A stretch of DNA of 64,000 nucleotides from Sclerodactyla briareus. Taxonomy: Eukaryota > Echinodermata > Holothuroidea > Dendrochirotida > Sclerodactylidae. Below are positions 11,901 to 26,900 of this stretch, one piece after another. A model generated the notes under the pieces. That model saw only the letters and a list, made by a program, of their open reading frames with translations, had not been told where the DNA came from and ran no database searches. Position 1 is the stretch's first letter. The number at the start of each line of letters is the position of its first letter. A program made the position numbers and the translations under genes. The stretch covers positions 124,001-188,000 of the forward strand of contig JAODTK010005682.1 in the NCBI GenBank assembly GCA_026419785.1. The letters are read 5' to 3'.

Positions 11901-14900
11901 CTCTACAGCTCGCTAGAACGTGATGGCGAGTGACCATGCCAGATCGTATATCAGTTTGGACATTGTTTCTAAGAATTAGCTGGGAGGTATCAAGGCACCT
12001 AAAATCACATGGACTCCTTGGTGGGAAGCAAAAGCTCTGAGGGTACCTGTGATGCGCACCAAATAGTATGGCAGAGCCGTTTCTTCCCAAAGCTGGAATC
12101 CAATCAACAAAAACGGTCCAACACATCACCCCCCCCAAGTAACGGATTTTGGTATATGGACAGGCTTACAGCCAGCTGTTCCCAAAGGATTGCTTCCCAA
12201 CTTAGGTAGTGCTTCCTCAGATTCGATTTGAGTTCAAGGGTCAAGCGGCCAAGTGAAAGATATGAAGGATATATGGCCGTATTGATCGTGGATGAGCACT
12301 GGCGAGAACTCGCCTTCTCTCCTCCACTAGTGCTCAGATGATATCGAGCAGAGGTGTGACCATTCCCAAACTCCTCCCAGGACAGCCATTTCATGTCCCC
12401 TCGGGAAGCCAATCAGTGAACTTCGGGGCCGACTACTACCTGTAACCCGGAGAATTGGAAGAATCATTTTTAACGTAACTGCTCACAGCTGACTGAAGAG
12501 ATTATTGCAATATCCTGGAGAAACACCAGAAACCCATGCAACAAATCCACGCATTACAGCAGAACCATGACAGGTGAGATTAGTCTTGCCCACTGCAACT
12601 GCAAGTCAGCCCCCTAGGGGTAAATGCATGGGGACTGTGAGGGATCCAACCCGGGTATGTTGCTTGAAAGTCTAAGATAACATCTGCCATTCTTACGCCT
12701 CATGGAAGCAACTAAAGGGGCCATCCCTCGGTATGAAATGCAGGAAAGCTGCAAAGTCCCAGTCAGACCATCATGCTCCTGTGGGTGTAGCAAAAGGTTT
12801 GCACTGCCCTAAAAAGAGTTCAGTCTACAGATTCTGTAAACCAATGCAAAATGTATTGAAAAACTCACCTGGCCAACCGATCCTCAACCACACAAACCTA
12901 AACTCACATGGTCACCCGACCCCAACCACCACACCCTACTACCCTCTGCCCTACCAAGACATTCTCATTGGTAAATTCTTATTGAACATGCACATTTTGA
13001 TTCAACAGGTAACACAGAGCATATGCCAGCAGAGGCCCTTGAAGCGAGCTACAGGTCCCAGGAGGTTGTTGCATCAAAGGCAGGATTTGCCTCGTTCACA
13101 ACAGTTACCCAAGTAAGTTCTTGAGGATTCGTGATTATTCTATCACCGAAGCTTTTGGCGTTTGAATCAAATGACAATGGTGTATGTACGTATGTATGTA
13201 TGTACGCACGACGACAACATTATCGCGTGTTACGCGAGAAGATTGGCCTGCCCACGCCGACCTCCTCTCGGTCGCATGTGAACATCAAAACTTAGCAGAG
13301 AGGATTCTGCGAACGTCTCTATAAGGGGCCGTGCGCCATGCCCCGCTGGCCAATGGGTTGCCAACCCCCCTGGCGCAGTGCTGCAGGCGCCGGGGCTGCC
13401 AATTCTTCTTAGCGAAAACAAGTACTTTTCTGGTACCCCTTACGCTTTGAGCGTGCCGTATGCCTTACTGACTTGTGTAAGACTGGCTGCTCTGGGAGTG
13501 CCTGTACCACGTACGACTACCTAGCGCGTACGCGTGATGCCAGCCCCGACCTCCGCTCGGCCGCACGTGAACATCAAAACTTGCAGTAGGCTTTTCCGCG
13601 AAACGTCTCTTATAATGGCCGTGCGCCGTCGCCCCACTTCCGCACTGGGTTTCCAAACCCCCCTCGGGGGCGCACTCTGCAGGCTCGCTAGGTGCGCGCT
13701 AGGGGCTGCCTGTTCTCCTAGAATTTTTTTTTTTTAGAATTTTTGTATTTTTAAAAAATTTTTTTTTTAGCGAAAACAATACTTTGCTGGTACCCCTTAG
13801 CGCTTTGAACGTGCGTAGCCTGTATGACTCTGGGTAAGCTGGCTGCTTGGGTAGTGCTCTGTACGGCACGACGACTACCTAAGCGCGTACGCGAGATGCC
13901 TGCCCCGACTTCCTCCCGTCGCATGTGAACATCAAAACTTGCAGTAGGCTTCTGCGAACGTCTCCTATAAAGGGCCGTGCCGCCATGCCCCGCTGCGAAC
14001 TGGGTGCAACCCCTTGGCGCACGTGCTGCAGGCGCCGGGGCTGCCAATTCTTCTTAGCGAAAACAAGTACTTTGCTGGTACCCCTTAGCGCTTTGAACGT
14101 GCTATGCCTTGTACTGACTCTGTGTAAGGCTGTTGCTCTGCTTGGGAGTGCCTGTACGCACGACGACTACCTTAGCGTGTACGCGAGATGCCTGCCCCGA
14201 CCTCCTCTCGGTCGCATGTGAACATCAAAACTTGCAGTAGGCTTCTGCGAACGTCTCCTATAAAGGGCCGTGCCGCCTCGCCCACTGCGCACTGGGTTGC
14301 CAACCCCCTCGGGGGCGCACGTGCTGCAGGCGCGCTAGGTGCGCGCTAGGGGCTGCCTGTTCTCCTTAGCGAAAACAAGTACTTTGCTGGTACCCCTTAG
14401 TGCTTCGAACCTGCGTATGCCTGTGTGTATGTATGTATGTTTGTATGTAAGTGTGTGTGTGTGTGGTTGTGCTTGCGAGACTGCATGTGTGCATGCCTGT
14501 GTATGTTTGTATGTGCAAAGGAGCTCAATGGCAAGCGGAATCTCCAGTCTTGTGCTTCATATGCACAGATTTGACATTCATGACTGAGGGGTAACATAGT
14601 AGATTACTGCGACACATAAACCAGGTGATAATTCCACTGTCTGAACCCAGGTCACAAACCACAACTTTATGGTACATCCTCAAACTGCCTAAAATGTACA
14701 ATGGTCATGTGAGCATGACTTGACTTTTGAGACGTCCTATTCATTACATGAAGATGATTAATTAAAACCTGACTGACTGACTAACTAAATCTTGGACGAT
14801 CTGCTATCGTGAAGTAATCCTTGTGACATGGGGCACTGCAAAAACAGTCATAGCAAAACATTGTAATACAAAATAACTCGGGAAGACTCTGTAATGAATG

Positions 14901-17900
14901 AAAATGTAAATGAAGTTAACTGTATGATAAAAAAAGGAGAACTTCATTCATTTGTTTGTGAATACCACATTCCTTCTTCATTTCATCATGTAGGGTGGCA
15001 AATACGACCCTTAGTATATATGACCCATCCACAGTGGTTAGCTGTGATTAATGGAGATATAAATGAAGAACTTCATTCATTTGTTTGTGATTACCACATC
15101 CCTCCTTTATTTTATCAAGTCGAGTGGCAAATAGGATCCGTGGTATAAATGGCCCTTCCATAGTTTACTGGGGGTTAGCACAGTAGTAAGAGTATCGGCC
15201 TACCACCCTGGAGATTGGTGTTTGAATCCTGGTCGAGTCATGCCAAAGACCTCATAAGAGTGGTACTCTGCGAGGCCTTACTGCTCAGGCACCTGTTCCA
15301 CGTTAGTGCACCTGGAATAGGTGTTAAAGAGACATCTTTCAATACCCCATGCCATTTTTTTTTTCATGCAGATGCCGGGAGACGGTTGGGCTGAAAGTGG
15401 TCAAATCCCTGAAGAGGAAGGATGACGGGGTAACCCACCAGCCATCGACATGCTGTGTGCTCTCATGCAGGTGAGGATTTCTCACTCGATGAGTTTTTCT
15501 TTGGGCTTGACGGAACACCTAGAAATGGGATGTACATCTGTAGAAAATGATTTTGTCTAATGGAAAGAATAGAAAACAATGCATCTGATGTGTCCAGGAA
15601 GAATGGACCTGCAAGCTTGGTTTCTGGCTGTTTGGAACCTTCATTAGTGCATTGGAGAATCTCAGTTGCTGCGAGTGTGAGAATAAGACACAGATGTTGT
15701 GTATTATTCAGAAGAGGGGAATGCAGGAAACAAAGCTTGGAATTGAATTGAAACTTGGTTTACTGATGGTGCCAAATTAGATGGTCCAATTTAATATGAG
15801 AAAGAAATGTTACTATTTCACCTGTCCCGTAGAGCCAGATGAGATGATATTGTAGTCAGTTTGCCACATTTTGCCTATATTTGCCTACAGTTGCCTATAT
15901 TTGCCTACAGTTGCCTATATTTGCCTACAGTTGCCTATATTTGCCTATATTTGCCTATATTTGCCTATATTTGCCTATATTTGCCTATATTTGCCTATAT
16001 TTGCCTACAGTTGCTAAAGTAACAATTATGGTGTGATAAGTATCCATGACAGGAAACCCTCTGATGGGGTACCCATGGGTGCTCGGTGGTCGAAAAATGA
16101 CATGCACCAAAAAAGATGTGGTTAGTGTATCTGTGTGGGTGTGTTTGCATGTCTGTCAGATTTTTCCTGGTTTTGCACCAATTCCTTGTGCTTGGAATGA
16201 TATTTGGAGGTTGGAAGACTGAATAGTGTCAACTTCGGAAACATGGTAAAAAGTCACGAAGCATGGATTTCAGTTGCATTTGTGTTAAAATTATGGAACA
16301 AATAGATGGAAATATTTTCAATTTGCTGATAGAATCTGGCTGCTCGCGAGTTTGCTCAACTGTACTTTTGTGAAGAATGGCTGTTTTGAAAATCTATGGG
16401 CACCCTTTGCACACTCCCCACAACTCGGTAGGATGATGATGAAAACTGATTTTGACAATACATTGCATCTCTGTCTGCATGAGGGGTCAACAGGTGCGAG
16501 TCAGTGAAGTATTCGTAGGAGACTCAAGATTGGGGCCATTCACGACTGGCTACCGGTAGAAATGGTCATGGATGGCCACATTTATTCAACCAGTCTATTT
16601 ACATGCAATTGAGAATTTCATTTGGGAGGTCAGGGAGGGACAGCGAGGTATCAGCAGAGAGCCTCAAATTTTTACCTGGAGCTGACAGAAATGCCTCTAG
16701 TACATGCCTGTGCGAAAGGTGGTATCGTTTGTTAATATAATCGCTGTTGCCATCATTTGCATATTTGCATTGGGGGCAGTTGTCAGACTTGGAAAAATCA
16801 ATGGGAATACTATTGTGTAACACTATGTTAGGAAATAATATATTTTCAAGGTGAACAGCTCTGCAGGAATAGAAAAGTGTGACAACAGAAAATGCAGGAA
16901 TGGCACTGAAATGAAGCACTCAATAATAATGTCATCGAAGTTCATATATCTTTCATTCGTATTCCTAAATGTATGAGTTTTATTCTCGGCAGCCAATGCA
17001 CGACGACTATGACCTCCGTCAAGAACAGCTAAACAAATCATCACTCCTGTCTTCCAAGAAATTCCTGGAAAATCTTCTGGAATCTATTTGGGCCCCATGT
17101 TGGTGAGTGAATAGCCCCGAAATATTTCCAATGGCTCCTCTGATTTTTTTTGTTCACTTCAGTTACGAAAAGAAATCTGTTCTTGGAAAAGAATTCTTTC
17201 TAGACCTCTTAATCCAGTAAGCATCCTCCATTCTTTCACCATGACCGAACCAACTAAGTCTGCGACTTCGGATACAGTCACAAAATTCACCTGACCCAAG
17301 CGATCTCTTAGCACAATTGAAGATTTTCTTTCCTACAGTCACTCCACAAATCCATCTGACCATCCTCATATCATTTCTCCCGAGTCTAATCAAATCTTCT
17401 TTAACAGCCCAATTCTCACTACCATAGATTACTACACTTAACTACTAACTAACTTATACAAAGAGAACACCCTGGAAGTGAGCAGTGGCAACAGTTCTCT
17501 GAACTTTTTTCCACCCACTCTAATCCTAAGTCACATGGGAAATATTACCTTGTGACATCAAAAATGAACATGACTAAACATTAATAGGCAATCTTAATAG
17601 GAAAATTTTATAGAAAATAATGTGAAATACCAGAAAAATGGCTGTTTAGGTGTCGGGAGTGTGGGAGGTAAGTGGATTTTTAACTCACCGTTTGGAAGGT
17701 CATGGTCCTTTTTCTCCAGTGGGCTTAATGCTTATTACCAGATTCGTCGTCCTCATGAGTCTCTGCATCCATCGTATAGGAGAAACCAAACATAAAATAG
17801 GTGTTTTTTCTCGGTTTTTTCTCCAAAGTGCCTCTCATCTTTATTTTTTTCGTGGTCTTTACAGTGATATGCAAATAATAATACTCCAAAAAGTATTCAT

Positions 17901-20900
17901 TGCTACAGCCAGTGTTCTTTACCGTTGTGGAGAAGGGGATCCTTTCTGGATCCCGAACTCCGTTCACACCTTACACATAGAATCTTGTCCCCCTCTCAGA
18001 TCCATGGCACAGGGGCACTGGTGATCGGCTCCCTCTGATTTCCTGACCTACGCCTCTGTGCCCCCTACAGCGAGACCACAGACGGCACCTACTTTGACCA
18101 GCTTAAGCTGGTAGCATGCAATGGCAGGATTCTCTACAAACTGGTCACAGGAACACTTCTCCATTCTGTTCTGGTTCCATAATATCAGTTAATAGTCATC
18201 AGTAATTGTATGTGTGTGTATGTGTGTGTGCGCCGGTGTGTGGTGGCTTGGCCCATGAACATGTGAGTGGGCCATGTCTGGCTGAAATATGTTCATAACC
18301 AACATATGTGTGTTCCTGTTATTTGTATGTAATTCCTAATGATCTTGGGAGAGGGTAAAATTCATCCGTGACAGTCAAGTAATTAATTGAAAGTACAATG
18401 GTCATGTGAAGGCGAATTGGCTTTTCATACTCTATATTAATTACTTGGACGGAAACAAAACACAGACTGAATCTGGGTGTGTGAAAGTCCCAATTTATTG
18501 CTATTGCAAAACCCTTGTGACATATGGGGGGGGGGAGGGGGGTCGCAGGGAGATCTGTATGGATGCAAATTGTGTATGTTCCAATGTTACCCGATTGGAG
18601 GAAGATATCAATATTCTTCGGTGAGAATCACTTTCCATCTTTTCGTTATAGAACTGCAGAATGGCAGCAATTAGCCTGCAGTCTGTCAATTTCTTCAAGT
18701 GAATAGGGGTTGCAGCATAATGGTAATATAACAATTAGCGTCACATAAAAACCTAATAGCGTCGGTCCCACATCAGGAGAATGTTCACTCAAGGCGACAC
18801 CAGCCTTACAGCTCCCAGCCGCTGTTATCGTGGCCTTTATGGAGTGACCACCCCAATTTACCGATTTCATTGTTATAATTACGGTATCATAAGGTGCTGT
18901 ACACAAAGCCAGCAAAGCAGAGAGATATCGCACGGCGATTGGACACTTGACTAGTGCTTTCACACTGCGAGCGATTACAGCCCAGCTGATGACGGGCTGG
19001 TGTTATTAGTAAACTAGCCGTCATCTTGAACAGTGATAAACGAGTATGTCATACCACTTATATCCGATAATTATCTTCCAGAATCTCCGATCAACATCTC
19101 TATTGCGAAGTATGGGTGAATGTTTTCTCCACAAGGCCCCTTTTTCAGCTACCAAACCTCAAAAATACTCAAGCTATGGTTACCGCACCCAGGTTGTCTC
19201 TATATTAGTCCTTACAGATAGCCTATATAAGCCTATACATAAGTGCACTTTGCCCTTACCTGCCAAAACACACCAAAAGGCTTTATAGTCGGTGATCGAA
19301 CCGAGCCAATAAATGGGTCAACATTACGCCGCTCGCTTTGCTATTGCATGCTTGGCAGTGTGAGACTTTTATGCGATTGAACCAATGTCTTTCACATTAG
19401 AATATTTACAAGATGCTTGGTTTGCTTTGCTGCGGTGTGAAAGCCCCATTACAGTGTGACTGGGGGCTTCACTCACCTGCCAGAGCTTCATATTTATAGT
19501 GTGGGGGTTTTTTATATTCCCTTACTTCACCTGGCTAGATGGATAAGACCTATCGCATGACCATTGGACTTTTTGGTTTTTGAATAACTGAAACTTAAGT
19601 GTTTGTGTTTGTCTCGCCCGGCCTGTGCAATGAATTTTAGGTACGCAATCGTTAATTAGCTTACATTTTTTCCTCAAAAATTGTCGTAATGAGTTGGGGT
19701 ATCCCAGTACAGCTGTTGCCTTTGCTAGCAATCTGCTTGAGAATAACAGCTTCCAGAAATTATTATTGGGGAGAGGGGGGTACAGGATGACGAGGTCTAA
19801 GATCCTAGGCTGAGAGAAGCTTTGTTCTGGTTTTTGGTGAAGGTCCTCAGGCTATTTTCAATTGTGTGACCAATGACAGGAAAATATCCTCATCCATAGA
19901 TCCAATTGTTTGCTAATTAGAGCACCATTCATCATAGAATAAAAATATAAACACTAATTGTGCATCTTCTTACAGCACCCATCGATGACTGTAAGTGGAA
20001 GGGAGCTGGTCTTGAATGAGGCTATCATCGAGTACACTACACAACCAACCTTCCACATTTTCCTGCCTCCTTTCCACCCCCCCCCCCCTCCCTCCGTTCC
20101 CCCTGTAATCCCACTGAAGGGCTGTCTCTCTGATAATTGGACCCAACATTGCCTACATGATTGTCAGAGTACAACTGCCTTCAGTTGTAGTGTCCGTGGT
20201 GTAGCGCATTCTCCCTGTATTGGAGACGTCGATTGCATATGCTCAATGGTGTCACTCATTGCGTATGTGATGGAAACATCTTTGAGGTAAAGTGATATTG
20301 ATTGAGCCGGTACAGACAGTTGCAGTGCATTGATATTATTGTAATATGATGTCAAAGGCAGCTGCGTACACTCTGCAGTCCTGACGCGTACCAACCAGCT
20401 GAATAATCCTTGTAGATCCTCTGGCAAAGACCTCCCACACAGAACTTGGCACATTCCCCCCCCACCCCCCCCCCACTGTACTCATCATCACAACCCAGTG
20501 GATATTGGATGAATTGGGCTTGTTCTCATCATGAGAGCAGGGCAAGTTCTCTTATTGTCTCTTATACACAACTTGAGCCAAATTATGAGAAATGCATAAT
20601 AGAGCCTGGGTTCTTTGGCTCAGAGATCGCAACTGCCAAGCAATCGATTCCATGTCTATTTCGAGGCGTTACTGGCAGGGTTGTAGCTAGAGAAATCTGA
20701 GTGCCGACATTCTGCATCTGAATTCTGTACAGATTGTCACGGATACTGTATCGCCTAGCGCCGGATGCGCAGCGGGTAATGGCCGGGGCCCAGGTCTAAA
20801 CCAAACGAAGGGGCCATATTGACTATTGTTGTGACACATATAAGTGGGCCTTCAACATCATGACCCCTATATTGACAATTAGACATTATATCCATGAGCT

Positions 20901-23900
20901 ACAAAAAAAAAACAAAAATTCTTCTTTTTCCCCTTCTTTGTAGGGCCCGGGTGGCTGGCCCCGATTCCTGTCTTGATCAAGTGCCGGCGCACATACCCGA
21001 GTGCGGGTACCCCCCCCGGTTGCCGCCCGGCGTAGCTACAACAAACATCCCTGTTTATTACTGGTGTCTACTATTGCAGGGTTGTAGCGTTTGCATACCA
21101 TACATAAAGGACCTCCTTTGACCTTGAAATTACCCTTACATTTTTTAGGAACGAGATGGTCGACCACATCCACCAAGTTTCATCATTGAACCATGAAACA
21201 CTTGATAAAATAAGCATGAAATCCCCAAAATGTGACTCCAGAATCGCCTCCCAATTTCCCAGGATCACATATAGTGGTGTATCCATCAAATTTTGTTAAA
21301 CTCTGAGTATTTGAATATCGCTTATTTATGCGAATTTGATCACCTACATCTTAAAATTGACTCCACTCACAATTGGGGACCAAATGTATTCCTACATCCT
21401 TCCTCCCAAGTTTCTCTTAATCTCAAAAACTTGCATAAGTCAACCATATTACTGGCCCCAATTATGGAATGATGCCCACTTTTAGACCCTCTTGAGATTT
21501 CTCTGTGAAAGACATGATGTGCCAAGTTTGATTAGTCGGGCATTGTTTAGAGAGATACATGCCCAAACCATAATAGCCTTATCACTCTTGTTGCAGGAAT
21601 CTAATTATTTTTCAGGTTTATGAATGAATCACTGTTAACCGCTCTCTCCCTCTCCTCCTCCCCCTTCTATTGGAACCTAGGAGGCGAACGAGGAAAGTGG
21701 CCGCCAAGATGCAGCAGCTGTCCCTGGCTGAGAGTGGTGACGCTCTACTAATAACCGAGCATCTCTCTCAGCGCTATTCACCGCCAGCACAGATACAAGG
21801 AGCTCACAAACATGTCTTTTAATCCCGTTATAACCTGTGTAGTTTGTGTTGTGGTTGGCGTAACGGCAAGTTCTTATAGTGTTGAGTGCGTGGCCTCAGA
21901 GCCTTTCCGTACCCCAAGGGGTGCCTTGTGGCCACCTTTTGTGTCCACTGGGGTGTATGTGATTGGCCACGCTCTTCTGATTGCATCGGATCTATCGAAT
22001 CTACTCATACTTTTAAGGTTAAATTGAAGGACTCCTCATTTAATGTTTAGTGCCCTGTCTCTCTCAGCGACCTGGAGTTTGTGCAGGTTCCGCTGTGTTG
22101 TGATGGTATGGTGGTGTTGAAAGTCTGTGAGGTTTTTGTATTTTTGTCATGTTTCTTTGTTCCTGATTGTCAAACCCCTTGGAAATGGCCATTTGTTTGG
22201 CCTGATGGGTGTTGCTCCTGTGACTCTATTGTTCAATCTGTCTTTTGTCCTGGCCTTTATAACATATTGTTTGTCTGTATTATTATCACTGTATTTTGGA
22301 ACATTAGAGCCAAATAACAAACAAACATTCCCCCCTGGTGAGTCTGCTGATATGCTGCACTCCATTGATGGTTAATGGTACTTCCCTCTGTGTCCTTGTC
22401 GTGTGTTCATAGGTCTAACCGTGAAGATGCCTCCACAAAGCAGACAATGAGTAATAACACATTATTTTTCCTCAGTTTTGGTGTATTATGACTGTGGATT
22501 TGGGGTAAAATAGGTGAAGACGGTTCATTACCTTTCTGGGTGGGCGTGAATCGTTTGCGCTGGGTCGAATTTCCTGAATGTTCCAAATTGGTGGGTATTC
22601 TCGTCTCTCAATTTATGAGAGGAAATATCTGTGAGCCTGCTAGAAATTGACTTGCTGTCAGGCATTCAGGTAGTGTCAATGTTACTTCATGAAATTCTTG
22701 CTTGATGAAATCGATAATTTGTTCTCAACCTATTTGTGTTCCTCAAAATTCACAGATTTTTCCTCCATATTTTTTATGAATGTTTATCCCCATGATTTCC
22801 AGAGTTATGAATCCCACTATTTGCCATTAATCCATGCTGGAAACAAAATGGATAAAACTATTGATTGCCCTGGAATTGTGTGTTAGGTGTTTTTTCTATA
22901 GACTACATTTTGTATAACAAAAACAACAACTTGTCAATATGAAGCAACTCATTCTCTGACAGAACTAATTTTAAAAGCAGCAATCCAAAATTAACTCATG
23001 TACTTAAACATACAGACTGATTTTTCCCCACATTCTTCACCATACAAAAGGGACAAATTATCACTTATATTTGTGGTGGGTGTTTTAGAATCATTGCATG
23101 CATGTAGTTCTTGTAGTCTCTTGTTCGAAATTGGTTTTTCCACCTAGCTTATCATATCCTAGGCAGCTTGTTTGATTGCTCCCTAATGCTGTTATATGGG
23201 GCAGCCATCTTGGGCATTCAGGATCATGAGCCTTCCTATGCTTATGCCAACTTCCAGCCACATGTACTCCTCTACGATGGGCCATAGGGCTTAGTCAACA
23301 TAGCATTTTGGGCCGAAATTTTTTTTTGTAGTTGCCGAGCTTCTCTGATATGGCCACTCCACATTGCCGGATTGCCGAAACAAATCTTTTCATCTAAATT
23401 TCACATGACAGGGGGTAACGTCAGGTTATTTTGGAATGGTTTAAGCGTCTGAGCTCATGTGGTGATTACTCCCAGACAACTGAGGAGCCGTCACACCTAT
23501 TCCCCTCTGGTTCACCGTCAACCTGTCGCTCTTGGGCTCCAGGAGGGTATTGGTAAGTTAACTGCTATTTGCAGCCTTGTTCACTGTTTTACTGGTTGTG
23601 GGTATATTCCACCAGTGAACGAAATGATTGACCGTGAATTGATGGTAATTGATTGTATGTGAATAGGAGGTAATCTTATACCTTGTTGTTGAATCTTTTT
23701 CGTCTCAGAGTGGAAACAACTCCGCAGTTATCCACCTGAAATTCAGATACAGTTCACATGCATCTCATCTGAGTACCATATAGTTGCTTGTTACAGCAGA
23801 GAACAACTCAGTTACGTTTGTGGTACATTTGGCCAATAGGATATCAGTTATTTTGTTTGATCCTCCTTTATCGATCTCACTATGTATTTTACAAGGAAAG

Positions 23901-26900
23901 AGTTCTCACTACACTTTCTCACCACAATTTACAACCTAGAGCAGACAAGTCGCAGGGCTACTCATTACATTTGATTTGAATTTTTCATAGCTGGGCTCTC
24001 AAGCTTATTAAATCATTTATTTTTTAATTTTTTATTATTCAGCCTGTTGGTTTACTCAGGTACTGGATCAGAGGACAAGGTCCCAGAGAAGGAGCGAGGA
24101 CATGATCAACCCCAGAGGACAACCTCAAGATGGCACAGGTTAGCATGTTCACAACCTTTTCAGATTTGACTCTGCTGACACTGAGTACCTGACAAAACAT
24201 ACACTTTGAACTTGCATATTAGGGTGTATCTGAGTCATCACTTAGAGAATGGTTGGATAAGAACCATATGAAACATGGAATGTAATTGATGAAAATTACC
24301 AGAATCATTCATCATTGGTGCTCCTCCTTTTTTAAGTGATTTTTCGATTAAAAAAGAAACTTACACAACAGGGTCTGAAAAGTAAGTGGCAGCATGTAGC
24401 AAAAACCAAGCTTTTTTTGTTACCGATCGTGAGCTTGAATCACCATGCAGAAATTTACTCTTTACAGGAAACTGCCAAGACATTCCCAAACTTGTACTGC
24501 AGTTCACCACTATAAACATTATTGTCAAAAACTGTCCACAGGAAATGGAACAGGAAAAGAAAAGCATTTTCTTGTTTTTTTTGGCAAACTTTTGGGCAGG
24601 AGGGATTCAGCCACTTATGAAAAACACCAAAATCCTCCCAGGGTATAAATTGTCTCCCGAAATAGGAACAATGAAAAGAAGTGATACTTGTTTGATGGTC
24701 CTCATTAAAGTGTACTTTGCGCGTATGTTTTGAATCAGTCGAATTCACACGCGGGTATATATAGCAGCATGATTTGCACTACAAAAAAGGACCGATGATG
24801 ACTCCCGACCGTGATCGAAGCCCGATCGGTCACCTAATGTTAAACCTATTGGACAGGCACTAACTGGAGGAGCTATTGTGTGGAATGGAGGGATTCTGTA
24901 GTATTCTTGTCATTTGTAAAACTTGAGATGTGTCTCTCAATTTTGATTCACCACCTGCCGGTCTGTATTAGAAGGATTGGAAAGAAGATTACTATGAACC
25001 ATCACACACCACACACCACATTTGTGCTATATAAAGTTAAGGACAACTGCAAGATTCAATTAGTTGTAGGCTATAACTTAGCTGGAGAAAAAACTGAATA
25101 ACGATAGTCCCAACCCAAGGTTCATAATGACTTCCAACTTATGGAGTTATAGTCCTTTGAAGGTTTGTGCTGTGTAGTACCGCTAGAATTCGAAAAGCAA
25201 TTGCACTCCATGCAAAATAATTATGTCTACTTGCACAGCCTTGCAAACAATTATTGTTTTCTATGTTCAATTCACACATGTTCGCGTCCCCCCAAAACAT
25301 TTTAGTCTATAGGAGGGATTGCTGTAGTGTGTTTGTAGGTGGTGATGGACTTTGGTGCGAGAAAGAAAACAGAAACTTCTACTAATGTGTCTGATTCAAC
25401 CAATGAAACAATCGACATACATGACATGATTTACTTTGTTGGGCCATGGGTGATGTCCAGCGTTATTGCTCCAATTGGATTCTCTCCATTTCTCTGCTTA
25501 AATGGGCAAACCCAGCCAAAAATATTTAATGTCCATATATTGTGCATTCAAATCTGCCAATCAACTTTGTTTCATGTTCATAGCATGCTCCGTTATGAAG
25601 TTATGATTTTTCGAAGATTAACAATAGTCACTTCTATTTGGCACTTTTGCAAATGCCAAATTTGATGACGTCTAATCTACCCAATTTGAAGAGAAAATGG
25701 TTAAGGAATATGTCTTTTCCCCTTATGTTGGTAGATAGGACGTCACATAGAGTTGCCAGTTTGCCGAATCAGCAAATTATTGCATTTTGAGGAAGCCATA
25801 TCCTGCCCACCCGAACAATGCTATGACCTGGAACAAGTGATATTTGAATGATTTGTTATTCCTCTTCAACTTAAGAACTTAATAATTTGGCCTGGAATTT
25901 CCCTTTACTGTCCCAAACTTGAAGGCCAATAACTCCACCTAGTAACTCGTATTGGGAATGGGGTTGGACCTTATATTAGATTTTTTCCCATCTCCACGAT
26001 AAACCACTGGTGTATCCCAGCCTGCAGTTGGTCCTTTTTGAGGCAGCAGACAATTTCTTCTTTCTCCCCCTTCGTCACCTCTTGTACCAGAGACAAACAC
26101 CACAGCACCTCTACTGAACAGCATCATCCAGGTAGGGGCACTTCAATTCAGGGTAATTGCCCATAACTGCAATCATGGATTGTTCCTAATCACATTTCAA
26201 TCTTCCTGCATTTTTTCCAGGACCATCTGGTAGGCTAAGAAGCTCTCCAGTGGCAATCAAATAGACACTGTCTGGTCCTTGGAGGGAGATGTTGGCTTAA
26301 AGAAGAAAGCTCCTGATGTAAGAAGCGCCAGCAATATTTCTAATAATTATTTCCTATCCATATAACGTAATGATTATTTTCATAACTGAAGATTTTTATA
26401 TTGAGAGAATGCCGCCCACTTTGTATAAAACTGTAAAAAGTGTTGTACAGGCATTGGTTGTGACTTAATCCATATTTATTTGGGACCCATATAAGGTCTT
26501 TTCAACCTCTATGCATTGTTAATACACTTTTAATATAATACGTTTTTATGGCTTCAAGCTCATGTACACTGAGTATATCTCATCTCAACACAAGCTATTG
26601 TTCTCATCGTATCTTTGCTCTTATCCTCCAGTGGCAAATCATTTGTGACATGTAATCGGGTTGTAAGGTTGGTTAATCATCAAGAGGTCTTTTAATGGGA
26701 AGCTGCGTTGTCGATATTGGATTCTCTAACATTACACTTTCACTTTGCATGGTAAACCCTTCCATTGCCAAGGCAACTCAAGTTGACATTGCATAAGCCT
26801 CCGGCTCCGCACTGCTCCATAGGTTACTTTAGTCATTGTTTGCAGTTGTTGAGCAAATGTATAGTTTTTTGGTAGTTGTTGACGGCACCTTTTTAATAAT

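Noticed and set aside
15168-15240. Functional tRNA gene
   Set aside because: A and B boxes are present but the acceptor and anticodon stems do not pair; it is a SINE head.
15871-16010. CRISPR-like array
   Set aside because: Units are contiguous 10-mers without spacers, in a eukaryotic intron.
17650-18024. 124-residue open frame ending at exon 13
   Set aside because: It is in a different frame from the conserved exon and has no similarity upstream of it.
24361-24748. Possible transposase (overlapping open frames of 115 and 97 residues on opposite strands)
   Set aside because: No recognisable catalytic or DNA-binding motif and no inverted termini found.
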